A DNA stretch of 39,084 nt. It comes from Lachnospiraceae bacterium (lineage in GTDB: Bacteria > Bacillota > Clostridia > Lachnospirales > Lachnospiraceae). This document shows, piece by piece, positions 15,951 to 22,969 of this stretch. The stretch covers positions 1 through 39,084 of the forward strand of contig JAETQH010000039.1 of the NCBI GenBank assembly GCA_021770785.1. The letters are read 5' to 3'. The position numbers and the translations under genes are program-made. The notes beneath the pieces were generated by a model. It ran no database searches. It was not told where the DNA came from and was given only the letters and a program-made list of their open reading frames with translations. The stretch's first letter is position 1. Each line of letters opens with the position of its first letter.

Positions 15951-16651
15951 CCCACCTCCTCAAACAAAATCTTCCGGTAGCGTTCCTGTACCGCAGCGTA
16001 ATAGCGCCTTGATACCGACACCTTCTCCCCTTTCTCCGCAAGCGTAAGCTCCATTCCGGAAAATTCCCGGACATGGTACATATTTACAATAAAACTCTGG
16101 TGGCAGCGCAAGAACGTGTCCCCGCAGATCTGCTGCTCTAAATCATTTAACTTCCCCGTACTTTCCTGCACCCTCCCGTCCGTACAGTGGATAAAGAGGA
16201 CGTGCTCCCTGCTGCTGATATACAGAATTTTCCCATAGGGGATGGCTCCCGACGCCTTCCGCCATGAATACCGCAGTGTTTTCTCCCGATTTCTTACGAA
16301 GATTTTTTCCACCTTATCGAGCAGCTTTTCCAGTTCCTCCCTGCCGACAGGCTTTATGAGGTACTGAACGGCGTACAGGTCATACGCCTCTCTGTAAAAA
16401 TCATCGCTTGTAGAGACAAAACAGATGGCTGCCGCCTCATCTCCGGCACGAAGCTTTCCTGCCAGTTCAATTCCATTCATGGAATTTTCCATGAATATAT
16501 CTAACAGGTACAGGTCAAAGTGCTTCCCGCCCTGCCCCACATCTGCAAGCAGGCTTTCAGCGTTGCCATAGAGCTTTACTTCCTGCCCGGACAGCAGATC
16601 CCTGATGGCACAGGCATCCTGCCGGCAGTCATCACAGACTGCAATTCTCAT
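15941..16651 (-). CDS. LytTR-family response regulator
   Basis: A 236-residue cytoplasmic regulator. The receiver domain fills about 1-120 with the acidic pair Asp7/Asp8, phosphoacceptor Asp51 (Y-L-L-D-I-F) and the K-P pair in Y-L-I-K-P-V. The LytTR DNA-binding domain fills about 135-236 (I-L-Y-I-S-S-R-E-H...; F-L-R-C-H-Q-S-F-I-V-N). The ATG at 16651 follows AAGGA closely; the open frame continues upstream to 16756, but those earlier ATGs have no ribosome site. It is the first gene of the pair with the AgrC-like kinase. Confidence 0.9.
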   Translation of the reverse strand: MRIAVCDDCRQDACAIRDLLSGQEVKLYGNAESLLADVGQGGKHFDLYLLDIFMENSMNGIELAGKLRAGDEAAAICFVSTSDDFYREAYDLYAVQYLIKPVGREELEKLLDKVEKIFVRNREKTLRYSWRKASGAIPYGKILYISSREHVLFIHCTDGRVQESTGKLNDLEQQICGDTFLRCHQSFIVNMYHVREFSGMELTLAEKGEKVSVSRRYYAAVQERYRKILFEEVGWE

Positions 16652-16770
16652 AGCATCCTTCCAACTCCTTTCGTGGATTCTCTGCTTAATTTTTCTGTTA
16701 TCTTCCATTTCAAGTGTGCCAAATATAAGATATAATAATTGTATTTTATCATACATTTTTCGACCCCTGC

Positions 16771-16798
16771 ATATTAATTTTGCATTCTAAGTTGTCAA
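16771..16798 (-). promoter_or_regulatory. Candidate promoter of the LytTR/AgrC-like operon
   Basis: A consensus minus-strand TTGACA at plus 16793-16798 is followed after 16 bases by TAATAT (16771-16776), a fair -10. The leader to the start codon would be about 115 bases. The gap 16652-16987 has no gene; besides this promoter it holds two hairpins and a terminator, listed separately. Confidence 0.5.
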
Positions 16799-16838
16799 TT
16801 TTGTATCGAAATAAGTTTTTTATGGAAATTTCTGTAAT

Positions 16839-16866
16839 CGGGTAGGGAAGCATTTTTCCCTACCCG
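16839..16866. repeat. Perfect 11-bp inverted repeat (hairpin 1)
   Basis: CGGGTAGGGAA at 16839-16849 is complementary to TTCCCTACCCG at 16856-16866, with a six-base loop. It is GC-rich in an AT-rich gap, lies 41 bases upstream of the LytTR promoter, and directly follows hairpin 2 on the minus strand. Confidence 0.75.
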
Positions 16867-16869
16867 CCG

Positions 16870-16916
16870 CGCCCCATGCGCCGCCTCAGCGGCATACTTC
16901 CTCTGCATGGGGCTGT
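16870..16916. repeat. Nested inverted repeat (hairpin 2)
   Basis: GCCCCATGC near 16871-16879 pairs with GCATGGGGC near 16906-16914, and an inner GCCGCC/GGCGGC-like pair stacks inside (CCGCC-TCA-GCGG). With hairpin 1 it forms a compact two-stem structure beyond the terminator of the coat genes. It could be a REP-like repeat or a structured RNA. Confidence 0.6.
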
Positions 16917-16919
16917 GCA

Positions 16920-16954
16920 CAAAAAAAGATGCCGCATCACACGACATCTTTTCC
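16920..16954 (-). terminator. Terminator after the spore-coat-like genes
   Basis: On the minus strand AAAAGATGTCG pairs with CGGCATCTTTT around a short loop and is followed by seven T's (plus 16922-16928). It lies 34 bases past the CotF-like stop. Confidence 0.75.
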
Positions 16955-16987
16955 CGTATCACCAAGTGATACGTTCCCTTAATATAA

Positions 16988-17260
16988 TTATACCGTTTTC
17001 ACACACTGGGAAAACTTCTGCTTTGCGCTCTGCACCTTGTTTGCCTCTGCGTCCGGTGTCGGATAATAACCTCTCTGGTGCATCATGTTGAATACATCCT
17101 CCTGGATGCAGTGCTCCTGCTCAAGACAATGCAAAATAGCATCCCTCACACTGTCATGCACACACTCGTTTGCAAAGGTGTTGTAATTGTTAGTTGCCGT
17201 TTTTTCAGCGGTCAACGCGTCCGCTAATATCTCTTTGTCGGTATAAATCTGTTCTGTCAT
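16988..17260 (-). CDS. CotF-like spore coat family protein
   Basis: A 90-residue protein resembling the ferritin-like helical coat protein F family: T-D-K-E-I-L-A-D-A-L-T-A-E-K-T-A-T-N-N-Y at the start, a middle C-L-E-Q-E-H-C-I-Q helix and a Tyr/Pro-rich R-G-Y-Y-P-T-P end. Such proteins are found in endospore coats of Bacilli and Clostridia, though their exact role is unclear. It is shorter than Bacillus CotF and keeps one domain. It follows a similar small helical gene by 32 bases, and a GAGGG site precedes the ATG closely. A coat role is by family, not shown here. Confidence 0.8.
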   Translation of the reverse strand: MTEQIYTDKEILADALTAEKTATNNYNTFANECVHDSVRDAILHCLEQEHCIQEDVFNMMHQRGYYPTPDAEANKVQSAKQKFSQCVKTV

Positions 17261-17292
17261 GACTCCCTCATTTCTGCCTCATAGGCGGCTGC

Positions 17293-17478
17293 TTAACTTA
17301 ACTGTGCGTACAGGGAATTAAAATGTCCCTGGTGTTTTGCAGAAATCTCTGTAAATTTTGCACTAATTTCCTGATCCTCGGTATGCTCCGCAAGCATCTG
17401 GAATTTTTTAATTAAAAGTTCTTCCTCTGTCAGCAGGTCATTTAATGCAGATAATTCTTTTTCTGATAACTGGCTCAT
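17293..17478 (-). CDS. Small helical protein, probably coat- or spore-associated
   Basis: A 61-residue protein beginning M-S-Q-L-S-E-K-E-L. It is two predicted amphipathic helices with E-E-L-L-I-K-K-F-Q-M-L-A-E-H and a Q-G-H-F-N-S-L-Y end, like the small ferritin-like partners seen next to CotF genes in Lachnospiraceae. The ATG at 17478 follows GGAGG by six bases; the frame is open further upstream but without a ribosome site. It is the first gene of the two-gene unit with the CotF-like gene. Confidence 0.7.
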   Translation of the reverse strand: MSQLSEKELSALNDLLTEEELLIKKFQMLAEHTEDQEISAKFTEISAKHQGHFNSLYAQLS

Positions 17479-17602
17479 GTTCCACCTCCGTCTTTTTACT
17501 TTGAAGCAGGAAAAAAATCTTCTTTTCCATACTTTTAAAAGTAGTTTCACCGGAATTTTTATTTTTATGCGCCAGCGGGAGACTTATTTTCATGACAGCC
17601 CT

Positions 17603-19045
17603 CTATGATTCTAAATTTTCTTCTTTCTGGCAGATATCTGTCAATACCTGGTAGACTGTGGATTGATAGATGGGCTTTTCCATCACATAATCCGCTCCTG
17701 CCTTCTTAATTTCGCTTTCTAATGCCTCATCCCCATTAGAAAGACAGACCAGTACCAGCGTATCGGGATCATAAATCTCCCGCACCTTTGCCATATAATC
17801 CGCCGCCTGTCCCTCTTCCATCTGCCAGTTGACAAAGCAGATGTCATAGCCGTCTCCGCTGTGGTATGCCCCACGAAGCAGCTTTAACGCCTCATTTCCC
17901 TCTTCCGCCACATCATAACGGAGACCTAACCGGGTAAGGATGGTGGTATAGTAATCACGATAAATGCTCTCGTCCCCTACGCTTAAAATCCGCATGGATT
18001 TAAAATCACGGCATTTTTTCACCGGAATCTTTCCCTTTTTCATGGGGATTGTAACGGAAACCACCGTTTTCTCCTGCCCTTCCTTCTGCAGGGTTCCCTG
18101 TAGCATTTCCACCATACTCTTTAAAATCAGGTACTGTGTTTCATCGATCACAACCGGCGCCTCTGTCTTTGCAGAAATCTTTAAAGCTGCCTGCCGCTCT
18201 CCCAAAAGTGTCACATGATAGCAGGTTTTCACCTTTTCCTTATTTCCTGCTCCCCCTCCTAAGGCAGACAACAGTTTTTCCCACAGCATCCGGATATGTT
18301 CCATGTCCCCAAAGAGATATTCGTGGAGAATTTCTCCCTCTTCAAAAACATGATTCCGCTCTGTGGCAAGCTGTTTTGCCATTTCTCGGACGGAAAATAC
18401 CTTTTCCTGGCACTCGTCCTTTTCCTTTCGAATCGCATACACCTCTGCGATATCACCCAGCAGCTCTTTCATCTGCTCTCCCTGCTCATAGAAACTTTCC
18501 AGCATCCCCCGGACTTTCCCGGAATCCTGCTCTGTCTGCGCCGTCTTTGACAGCATCATCATTTCTTCTAAATTTTCACAGACCTTTTGGAATATCGCCA
18601 TAGTGAAGTGATTTTTAATTCTGCTGAAGCACCTTTCCTGCTCCATCTGCCTGTAAAGCAGTTCATGCTCTAAAATATATTTCTGAGTAATGTTTTTAAC
18701 TCGTTTTTTAATAATTGCCGGGTTACAGGGCGAAAAGATAAAATCATCCGCTCCTAACTCTAACATAACCCCTTCCGTGTTCTCATCAATCGCCGTTTTC
18801 ACAATCACCGGAATCTGACTGTAGTCCGTCCGTGAACGCATCCATTTTAAAACTCCTGCACCATCTACTCCTGGCATACATAGATCCAGTATCACAATAT
18901 CAATTTTTCTATTTTCCAGTTCGTAGATTGCCACATTTCCATTCTCTGCTTCAACAACTTTGTATTCATCCTCAAAAATTGCCCGCAAAGACGCGCGATT
19001 CACCTCCACATCGTCAGCAATCAACATAGTAAGCCGCCGTTTCAT
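17603..19045 (-). CDS. Tandem-receiver signalling protein with degenerate kinase-like core
   Basis: A 480-residue soluble protein. Receiver 1 (about 5-120) has Asp11/Asp12 and phosphoacceptor Asp54 in I-L-D-L-C-M-P, but the invariant Lys is Ser105 (F-I-F-S-P). The middle (about 130-350) resembles a decayed histidine kinase region: helical pair, then an ATPase-like remnant without clear N or G boxes. Receiver 2 (about 358-478) has Asn406 where the phosphorylated Asp belongs (C-F-V-N-W-Q-M) but keeps Lys457 (E-K-P). So each receiver lacks a different catalytic residue. No DNA-binding domain is present. A start at 19045 gives the cleanest receiver but has only a GGGGG-type site; a longer start at about 19105 is possible. 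A hybrid kinase and thioredoxin lie upstream. Confidence 0.8.
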   Translation of the reverse strand: MKRRLTMLIADDVEVNRASLRAIFEDEYKVVEAENGNVAIYELENRKIDIVILDLCMPGVDGAGVLKWMRSRTDYSQIPVIVKTAIDENTEGVMLELGADDFIFSPCNPAIIKKRVKNITQKYILEHELLYRQMEQERCFSRIKNHFTMAIFQKVCENLEEMMMLSKTAQTEQDSGKVRGMLESFYEQGEQMKELLGDIAEVYAIRKEKDECQEKVFSVREMAKQLATERNHVFEEGEILHEYLFGDMEHIRMLWEKLLSALGGGAGNKEKVKTCYHVTLLGERQAALKISAKTEAPVVIDETQYLILKSMVEMLQGTLQKEGQEKTVVSVTIPMKKGKIPVKKCRDFKSMRILSVGDESIYRDYYTTILTRLGLRYDVAEEGNEALKLLRGAYHSGDGYDICFVNWQMEEGQAADYMAKVREIYDPDTLVLVCLSNGDEALESEIKKAGADYVMEKPIYQSTVYQVLTDICQKEENLES

Positions 19046-19177
19046 CCTAATGTCCCCCGTTTTATCTAATCTTTTTTCTATAAGGGTGGTCTGCTGTCCT
19101 AACATCCTTTTCCTATTATACATGATAACTGCCCATCATTCACATCAAGTTATACTTTTTTTTCGACAAAAGCTGAC

Positions 19178-19213
19178 AATTCCCCGGAAAACATCACCTG
19201 TTTCCGGGGAATT
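19178..19213 (-). terminator. Probable terminator after thioredoxin
   Basis: Thirteen-base perfect arms, AATTCCCCGGAAA at 19178-19190 and its complement at 19201-19213, lie seven bases past the trxA stop. The T tract that should follow on the minus strand is poor (CTTTTG), so stopping may be partial. Confidence 0.6.
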
Positions 19214-19219
19214 TACTTT

Positions 19220-19531
19220 TTATCTATATAACAGCTCTAAAATTTTCTCTTTGGGAATCACTCCCACGGATTTCTCCCTGACTGCTCCGTCTTTAAATAC
19301 CAACAGCGTGGGGATCGTCATAATCTGGTATTTTTCCGCCAGTTCGGGCTGCTCATCCACGTTCACCTTGCAGATTTTTGCATCCTTCACTTCCCCGCCA
19401 AGCTCCTCCACCACCGGGAGAAGCATCTGGCATGGTCCGCACCAGGCTGCCCAGAAATCTACTAAAACCGGCTCTTTCGCCTCTAATACTTCCTGTTTGA
19501 AATTTTCCTTCGTAATGTGTAATACTGCCAT
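19220..19531 (-). CDS. trxA: Thioredoxin
   Basis: A 103-residue cytoplasmic disulfide reductase with the standard active site W-C-G-P-C (Cys31 and Cys34), the preceding V-D-F-W-A-A, and the cis-proline loop T-I-P-T-L. It is full length for the family and has no signal peptide. The ATG follows AAGGAG by eight bases. No thioredoxin reductase gene is adjacent; the neighbours are two signalling proteins, so it may be an accessory thioredoxin rather than the main one. Confidence 0.95.
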   Translation of the reverse strand: MAVLHITKENFKQEVLEAKEPVLVDFWAAWCGPCQMLLPVVEELGGEVKDAKICKVNVDEQPELAEKYQIMTIPTLLVFKDGAVREKSVGVIPKEKILELLYR

Positions 19532-19614
19532 CGTTTTTTCTCCTTTTTCTTAAAATGATATCTTTATTATACCCAATCTAAGAAAGATTACCGTAACAAT
19601 GTCACATTACAAAA

Positions 19615-20793
19615 TTATCCTAAAACCAGCTGAGACAAAAGCTCATACATTTGGCGGATATCCAAAGGCTTGCTCAAATGGGCATCCATCCCTGCCTCAA
19701 AGGATTTTTTGACATCCTCTTCAAACACATTGGCGGTCATGGCAATGATAGGAACTGTTTTACTGTCTCCGTGGGAAGATTCCCGTATCACCTTCGCAGC
19801 TGTCAGCCCATCCATCACCGGCATTCGGATATCCATCAGTATTACATCATAATAGCCTAGCGCTTTCTCTAAATACCTATCCACACATTCTTTGCCGTTT
19901 AACGCCACATCCACTTCAAAATTTTTATGTAACAGGATATTTCTGGTAATTTCTATATTAATATCATTGTCCTCCACCAGAAGAATGCGTTTTCCTGAAA
20001 AATCATAGTCTTTCTTTCCGGATTTTTTCTGTGCTTCACCGGAAACCTCCTTCCGAGACTCTACCACAGTTTCCTCTGCCGCCTGCTCTGCTTTTTCAAG
20101 CTCCACTGTTACCACTATTGTAGTTCCGCTTCCCTTGACGCTATAAGCATCGATTTTACCGCCCATGAAATCTATGATATTCTTAGAAACAGCCAGTCCT
20201 AACCCGGTTCCTCCGTAAAGGGTGGTTCCTCCCTCTTCCTCCTGCTCAAAGGGCTCAAACATCTTCGGCAAAAATTCCTCCGACATTCCAATACCGGTGT
20301 CCCGCACCTCAAACCGGAACTTCCCGCTCCCTGGGGCGTCCTGCAGCAGCTCCGCAATAAAATCCACCCTGCCCCCGGCAGGCGTATATTTTACCGCATT
20401 CTCCAAAATATTAGACAGCGCTGCCTTTAATTTGTCTCCGTCAAAGCAATAATTCTGTTGCAGCACTCCTCTCTGTTCCGTCAAAAAGAAAAGCTGTTTT
20501 TCCTCTGCCATACTTTTTACCGGACCGGTCAGTTCTTCTAAAAACTGTACAAAGGATATCTCCCGTTTCTCGTCTGCCACTCTGCCGCTCTCAAGAAGAG
20601 ACAAATTCAGAATGTCATCCATAAAAGAACGTAAAAATTTTACAGAACGTTCGATTTTATCAAGATTTTCAAGTACCTGTCTGGGATTTTCAATATTCTC
20701 CTTACTCAGATAGGTCAATCCGATAATGGAGTTCATGGGGATACGAAGCTCGTGGCTCATGCGCTCTAATAATAAATCCTGCTTTTTTTCCAT
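19615..20793 (-). CDS. Soluble hybrid histidine kinase/response regulator without sensor domain
   Basis: A 392-residue protein. The dimerisation/phosphorylation domain begins at once, with the phosphorylated His14 in R-M-S-H-E-L-R-I-P-M-N-S. The ATP domain follows (E-N-A-V-K-Y-T-P-A-G-G N box; D-T-G-I-G-M; G-T-G-L-G-L). A linker of charged residues leads to a receiver at about 268-390 with Asp321 (M-D-I-R-M-P) and S-K-P-L-D. There is no input domain or membrane helix, so an upstream partner must provide the signal, or the protein senses through its ATP-domain interactions. The ATG follows GGGAGG. It has its own promoter. The tandem-receiver protein two genes downstream is a plausible partner. 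Confidence 0.92.
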   Translation of the reverse strand: MEKKQDLLLERMSHELRIPMNSIIGLTYLSKENIENPRQVLENLDKIERSVKFLRSFMDDILNLSLLESGRVADEKREISFVQFLEELTGPVKSMAEEKQLFFLTEQRGVLQQNYCFDGDKLKAALSNILENAVKYTPAGGRVDFIAELLQDAPGSGKFRFEVRDTGIGMSEEFLPKMFEPFEQEEEGGTTLYGGTGLGLAVSKNIIDFMGGKIDAYSVKGSGTTIVVTVELEKAEQAAEETVVESRKEVSGEAQKKSGKKDYDFSGKRILLVEDNDINIEITRNILLHKNFEVDVALNGKECVDRYLEKALGYYDVILMDIRMPVMDGLTAAKVIRESSHGDSKTVPIIAMTANVFEEDVKKSFEAGMDAHLSKPLDIRQMYELLSQLVLG

Positions 20794-20853
20794 CTCCTGT
20801 GTCCCTCCCAGTTTACCGCCCTCAACATCTATAAACGTACCAAAGTACTATTA

Positions 20854-20881
20854 ATTATAACAGTTTCTTGCGTTTTTTCAA
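20854..20881 (-). promoter_or_regulatory. Promoter of the soluble hybrid kinase
   Basis: On the minus strand TTGAAA (plus 20876-20881), a 16-base spacer and TATAAT (plus 20854-20859), with a TG one base before the -10 (extended -10). Confidence 0.65.
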
Positions 20882-20911
20882 TGGGTTCTTCTTAAATTGT
20901 ACATAAACAAT

Positions 20912-21790
20912 TTATCTTTTCTCATAGCTATCTAAAAAATGATGCACAACTCCCTCCTGTTTATAGGCGATAATCGTATTCAAATTCACATTTTCCACGC
21001 TTTTAAAAATATTTGCCTCCACAAAGGGGTTCCCCTTAGAAAGCTCCCGTATCAGTTTCTTTACTTCCTGACGTTTTGAAAGCGCTACCCCGTCATCATC
21101 ACAGTTCGCGCAGTTTTCCGTAAAACGGCAGGCACATTGCAGAAAATGCAGCTCATTGTAATCCCGCCAGTGCTTGATATCTTCCTCCCGTACCAGGTAC
21201 AGGGGACGTATCAGTTCCATTCCTTCAAAATTGGTACTGTGAAGCTTCGGCATCATGGTCTGTATCTGCGCCCCATAGAGCATCCCCATTAAAATTGTCT
21301 CTATCACATCATCATAGTGATGCCCTAAGGCAATCTTATTGCAGCCGCATTCCCTCGCCTTGCTGTATAAATGTCCCCGCCGCATTCTAGCGCACAGATA
21401 ACAGGGGTTTTTCTCAATGTCAACCACCGCATTAAAAATATCGCTTTCGAAAATGGTGAGGGGGATGCCCATCAGCGCCGCATTTTCCTCAATCCTCCTG
21501 CGGTTCTCCTCTGTATACCCCGGGTCCATCACAAGAAAAGTTAAATCGAAATTCTTTTTTCTGTGGTGTTGCAGTTCCTGAAAGCACTTCGCCAACAGCA
21601 TAGAATCCTTGCCGCCGGAAATACAGACTGCGATTTTATCCCCCTCCTGTATCATATCATAGACGGTAATCGCCTTGGTAAAACGGCTGAAAATGCTTTT
21701 ATGGAATTTTTTTCTTAAACTCTTTTCTACTTTCTTCTGGGGAGTGAGAAACTCTTCTCTTTTTCCTGCGTCCTGTCTGCCTTCTATCAT
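20912..21790 (-). CDS. TtcA-like tRNA 2-thiocytidine synthetase
   Basis: A 292-residue PP-loop ATPase. The ATP site is S-G-G-K-D-S at 58-63. The C-Y-L-C-A-R-M-R-R-G motif and G-H-H-Y-D-D-V-I-E-T-I follow, which is the TtcA signature where the paired cysteines help hold an iron-sulfur cluster for thiolating cytidine 32 of tRNA. A further group of cysteines lies near residues 215-230 (C-A-C-R...C-A-N-C). The ATG follows AGGAG. Firmicute relatives often act on unknown RNAs or small molecules, so the exact substrate is not settled. Confidence 0.85.
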   Translation of the reverse strand: MIEGRQDAGKREEFLTPQKKVEKSLRKKFHKSIFSRFTKAITVYDMIQEGDKIAVCISGGKDSMLLAKCFQELQHHRKKNFDLTFLVMDPGYTEENRRRIEENAALMGIPLTIFESDIFNAVVDIEKNPCYLCARMRRGHLYSKARECGCNKIALGHHYDDVIETILMGMLYGAQIQTMMPKLHSTNFEGMELIRPLYLVREEDIKHWRDYNELHFLQCACRFTENCANCDDDGVALSKRQEVKKLIRELSKGNPFVEANIFKSVENVNLNTIIAYKQEGVVHHFLDSYEKR

Positions 21791-21894
21791 AACAAAGTGC
21801 TCCTGCTTTCTTTGAAATTTTCTGTCGATATCTTCCTGGGAAAATTTTGTTTCCCTAGATTATCATACCGTGTTTTTCCGGTTTGTCAACGATA

Positions 21895-21920
21895 GAAAAA
21901 AGGAGCGCAGCTGCGCCCCT
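21895..21920 (-). terminator. Terminator overlapping the SleB-like stop codon
   Basis: On the minus strand AGGGGCGCA and TGCGCTCCT pair around GC and are followed by six T's. The stem begins in the last base of the TAG stop codon. Confidence 0.85.
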
Positions 21921-22623
21921 AATAGCAAAAATAATGTCCTCCAATTTTTCGTTCTACATGGTCTGTTAATGGAAATGTAGAAAAATACATTGTATCATTT
22001 CTTAAAAGTGCTGTTTTTCCCTCTACTACATCTTCTATGGACTGATATTCCTTCTCCGTCGGTAAGGCACAATCTCTGTTTTTCCAGGAACAGAACTGTA
22101 CCGGATTACTCTGGCTTAGAACGCCATATAAGGTGTCGGGATATAAATTGGACGCCATTCGGTTGAAAACCACCTCCACCACTGCCTGCTGACCTTCCAC
22201 CGGCTCTCCCTGGGCCTCTAGCCAGACAATTCTGGCCAGCAGATCCGTTTCCTCTTGTGTCAAAGTAATATTCCAACGGTTTCCGCCCTCCTGCGGGATT
22301 TCCGTTTCCGGCTCTATGCTGCTTTCTTCGGGCAACTCCGTTTCCGGCTCTATGCCGCTTTCTTCGGGCAACTCCGTTTCCGGCTCTATGCCGCTTTCTT
22401 CGGGAAGCTCCGTCTCCGGCTGCATAACCCTTATAATCTCATTTTTTGTGATAACTGTTTTTTCATCTGATTCTGGCGTAAATGAACTTTCGGAAGCTTC
22501 CGTTCCTGCCACCTCCTTATCTACGGTTTCCGGCAATCCCTTCTCTCCCTGAATGTTGGATATCACGGTAAGGCTCATTAGGAATAAAAGAAGCCACGCC
22601 ATATCCAATATTTTTTTTCTCAT
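21919..22623 (-). CDS. SleB/CwlJ-type cell-wall hydrolase with repeat linker
   Basis: A 234-residue secreted or membrane-anchored protein. Residues 1-22 (M-R-K-K-I-L-D-M-A-W-L-L-L-F-L-M) form a signal anchor. A Glu/Pro-rich linker holds three near-identical 12-residue repeats (E-T-E-L-P-E-E-S-G-I-E-P). The catalytic Hydrolase_2 domain occupies the last 120 residues, with the expected Glu in W-L-E-A-Q-G-E-P and the conserved N-R, P-V-Q-F and Y-F motifs. Such enzymes cleave spore cortex or vegetative peptidoglycan. ATG at 22623 follows AAAGGAG; the longer frame has none. Its promoter is of vegetative sigma-A type rather than a sporulation type. Confidence 0.88.
   Translation of the reverse strand: MRKKILDMAWLLLFLMSLTVISNIQGEKGLPETVDKEVAGTEASESSFTPESDEKTVITKNEIIRVMQPETELPEESGIEPETELPEESGIEPETELPEESSIEPETEIPQEGGNRWNITLTQEETDLLARIVWLEAQGEPVEGQQAVVEVVFNRMASNLYPDTLYGVLSQSNPVQFCSWKNRDCALPTEKEYQSIEDVVEGKTALLRNDTMYFSTFPLTDHVERKIGGHYFCY
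22301..22420. repeat. 36-bp tandem repeat (three full units and a part) in the SleB-like gene
   Basis: Units start at 22301, 22337 and 22373, with a 12-base partial unit at 22409. They differ at only a few bases. Being a multiple of three, the array can expand or shrink without a frameshift and so changes only the length of the linker. Confidence 0.92.
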
Positions 22624-22664
22624 TTTGCTCCTTTCCTCAAGAATGATACATCTAACAGGCACTT

Positions 22665-22693
22665 ATCATACTTAGGTTATATCCAAAAGTCAA
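22665..22693 (-). promoter_or_regulatory. Promoter of the SleB-like gene
   Basis: On the minus strand TTGACT (plus 22688-22693), exactly 17 bases, then TATGAT (plus 22665-22670). It is a good sigma-A promoter. The gap 22624-22969 has no gene: it holds this promoter, the terminator of the YesN operon and otherwise AT-rich sequence. Confidence 0.75.
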
Positions 22694-22824
22694 ATTTTTT
22701 ATTCCTGTTCTTCAAAAAATTTTTTTCTTACTTTTGCCTATAATCTTTCTGCATTTTCACCGAATTTCTGTCTATTAGCCTGTTTTTAAATTATCTTTTC
22801 ATTTTTAGAACCAGCCGAATATAC

Positions 22825-22853
22825 AAAAAAACACCGTAATTTTCCGGTGTTTT
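22825..22853 (-). terminator. Terminator after the SBP2-YesM-YesN unit
   Basis: AAAACACCG (22828-22836) pairs with CGGTGTTTT (22845-22853). On the minus strand it is followed by seven T's. It lies about 117 bases past the regulator's stop codon. Confidence 0.75.
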
Positions 22854-22969
22854 CTAAAATATGCCCCAAAGTTCGTCCTACATTCTTCAGGCATAAGTAA
22901 TCGTCTTTTTCCTAGCTTTTTCGATACATACACTCCTTTTTTCTACAGGATTCGCACATTGCCGGCTGT

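Noticed and set aside
16652..16756. N-terminal extension of the LytTR regulator or a small signal peptide gene
   Set aside because: The ATGs in this stretch have no ribosome site, and the frame is continuous with the regulator; the receiver begins cleanly at 16651.
22301..22420. Short regularly spaced repeats as a CRISPR array
   Set aside because: Units are contiguous, with no spacers, in frame within a coding linker, and no cas genes are near.
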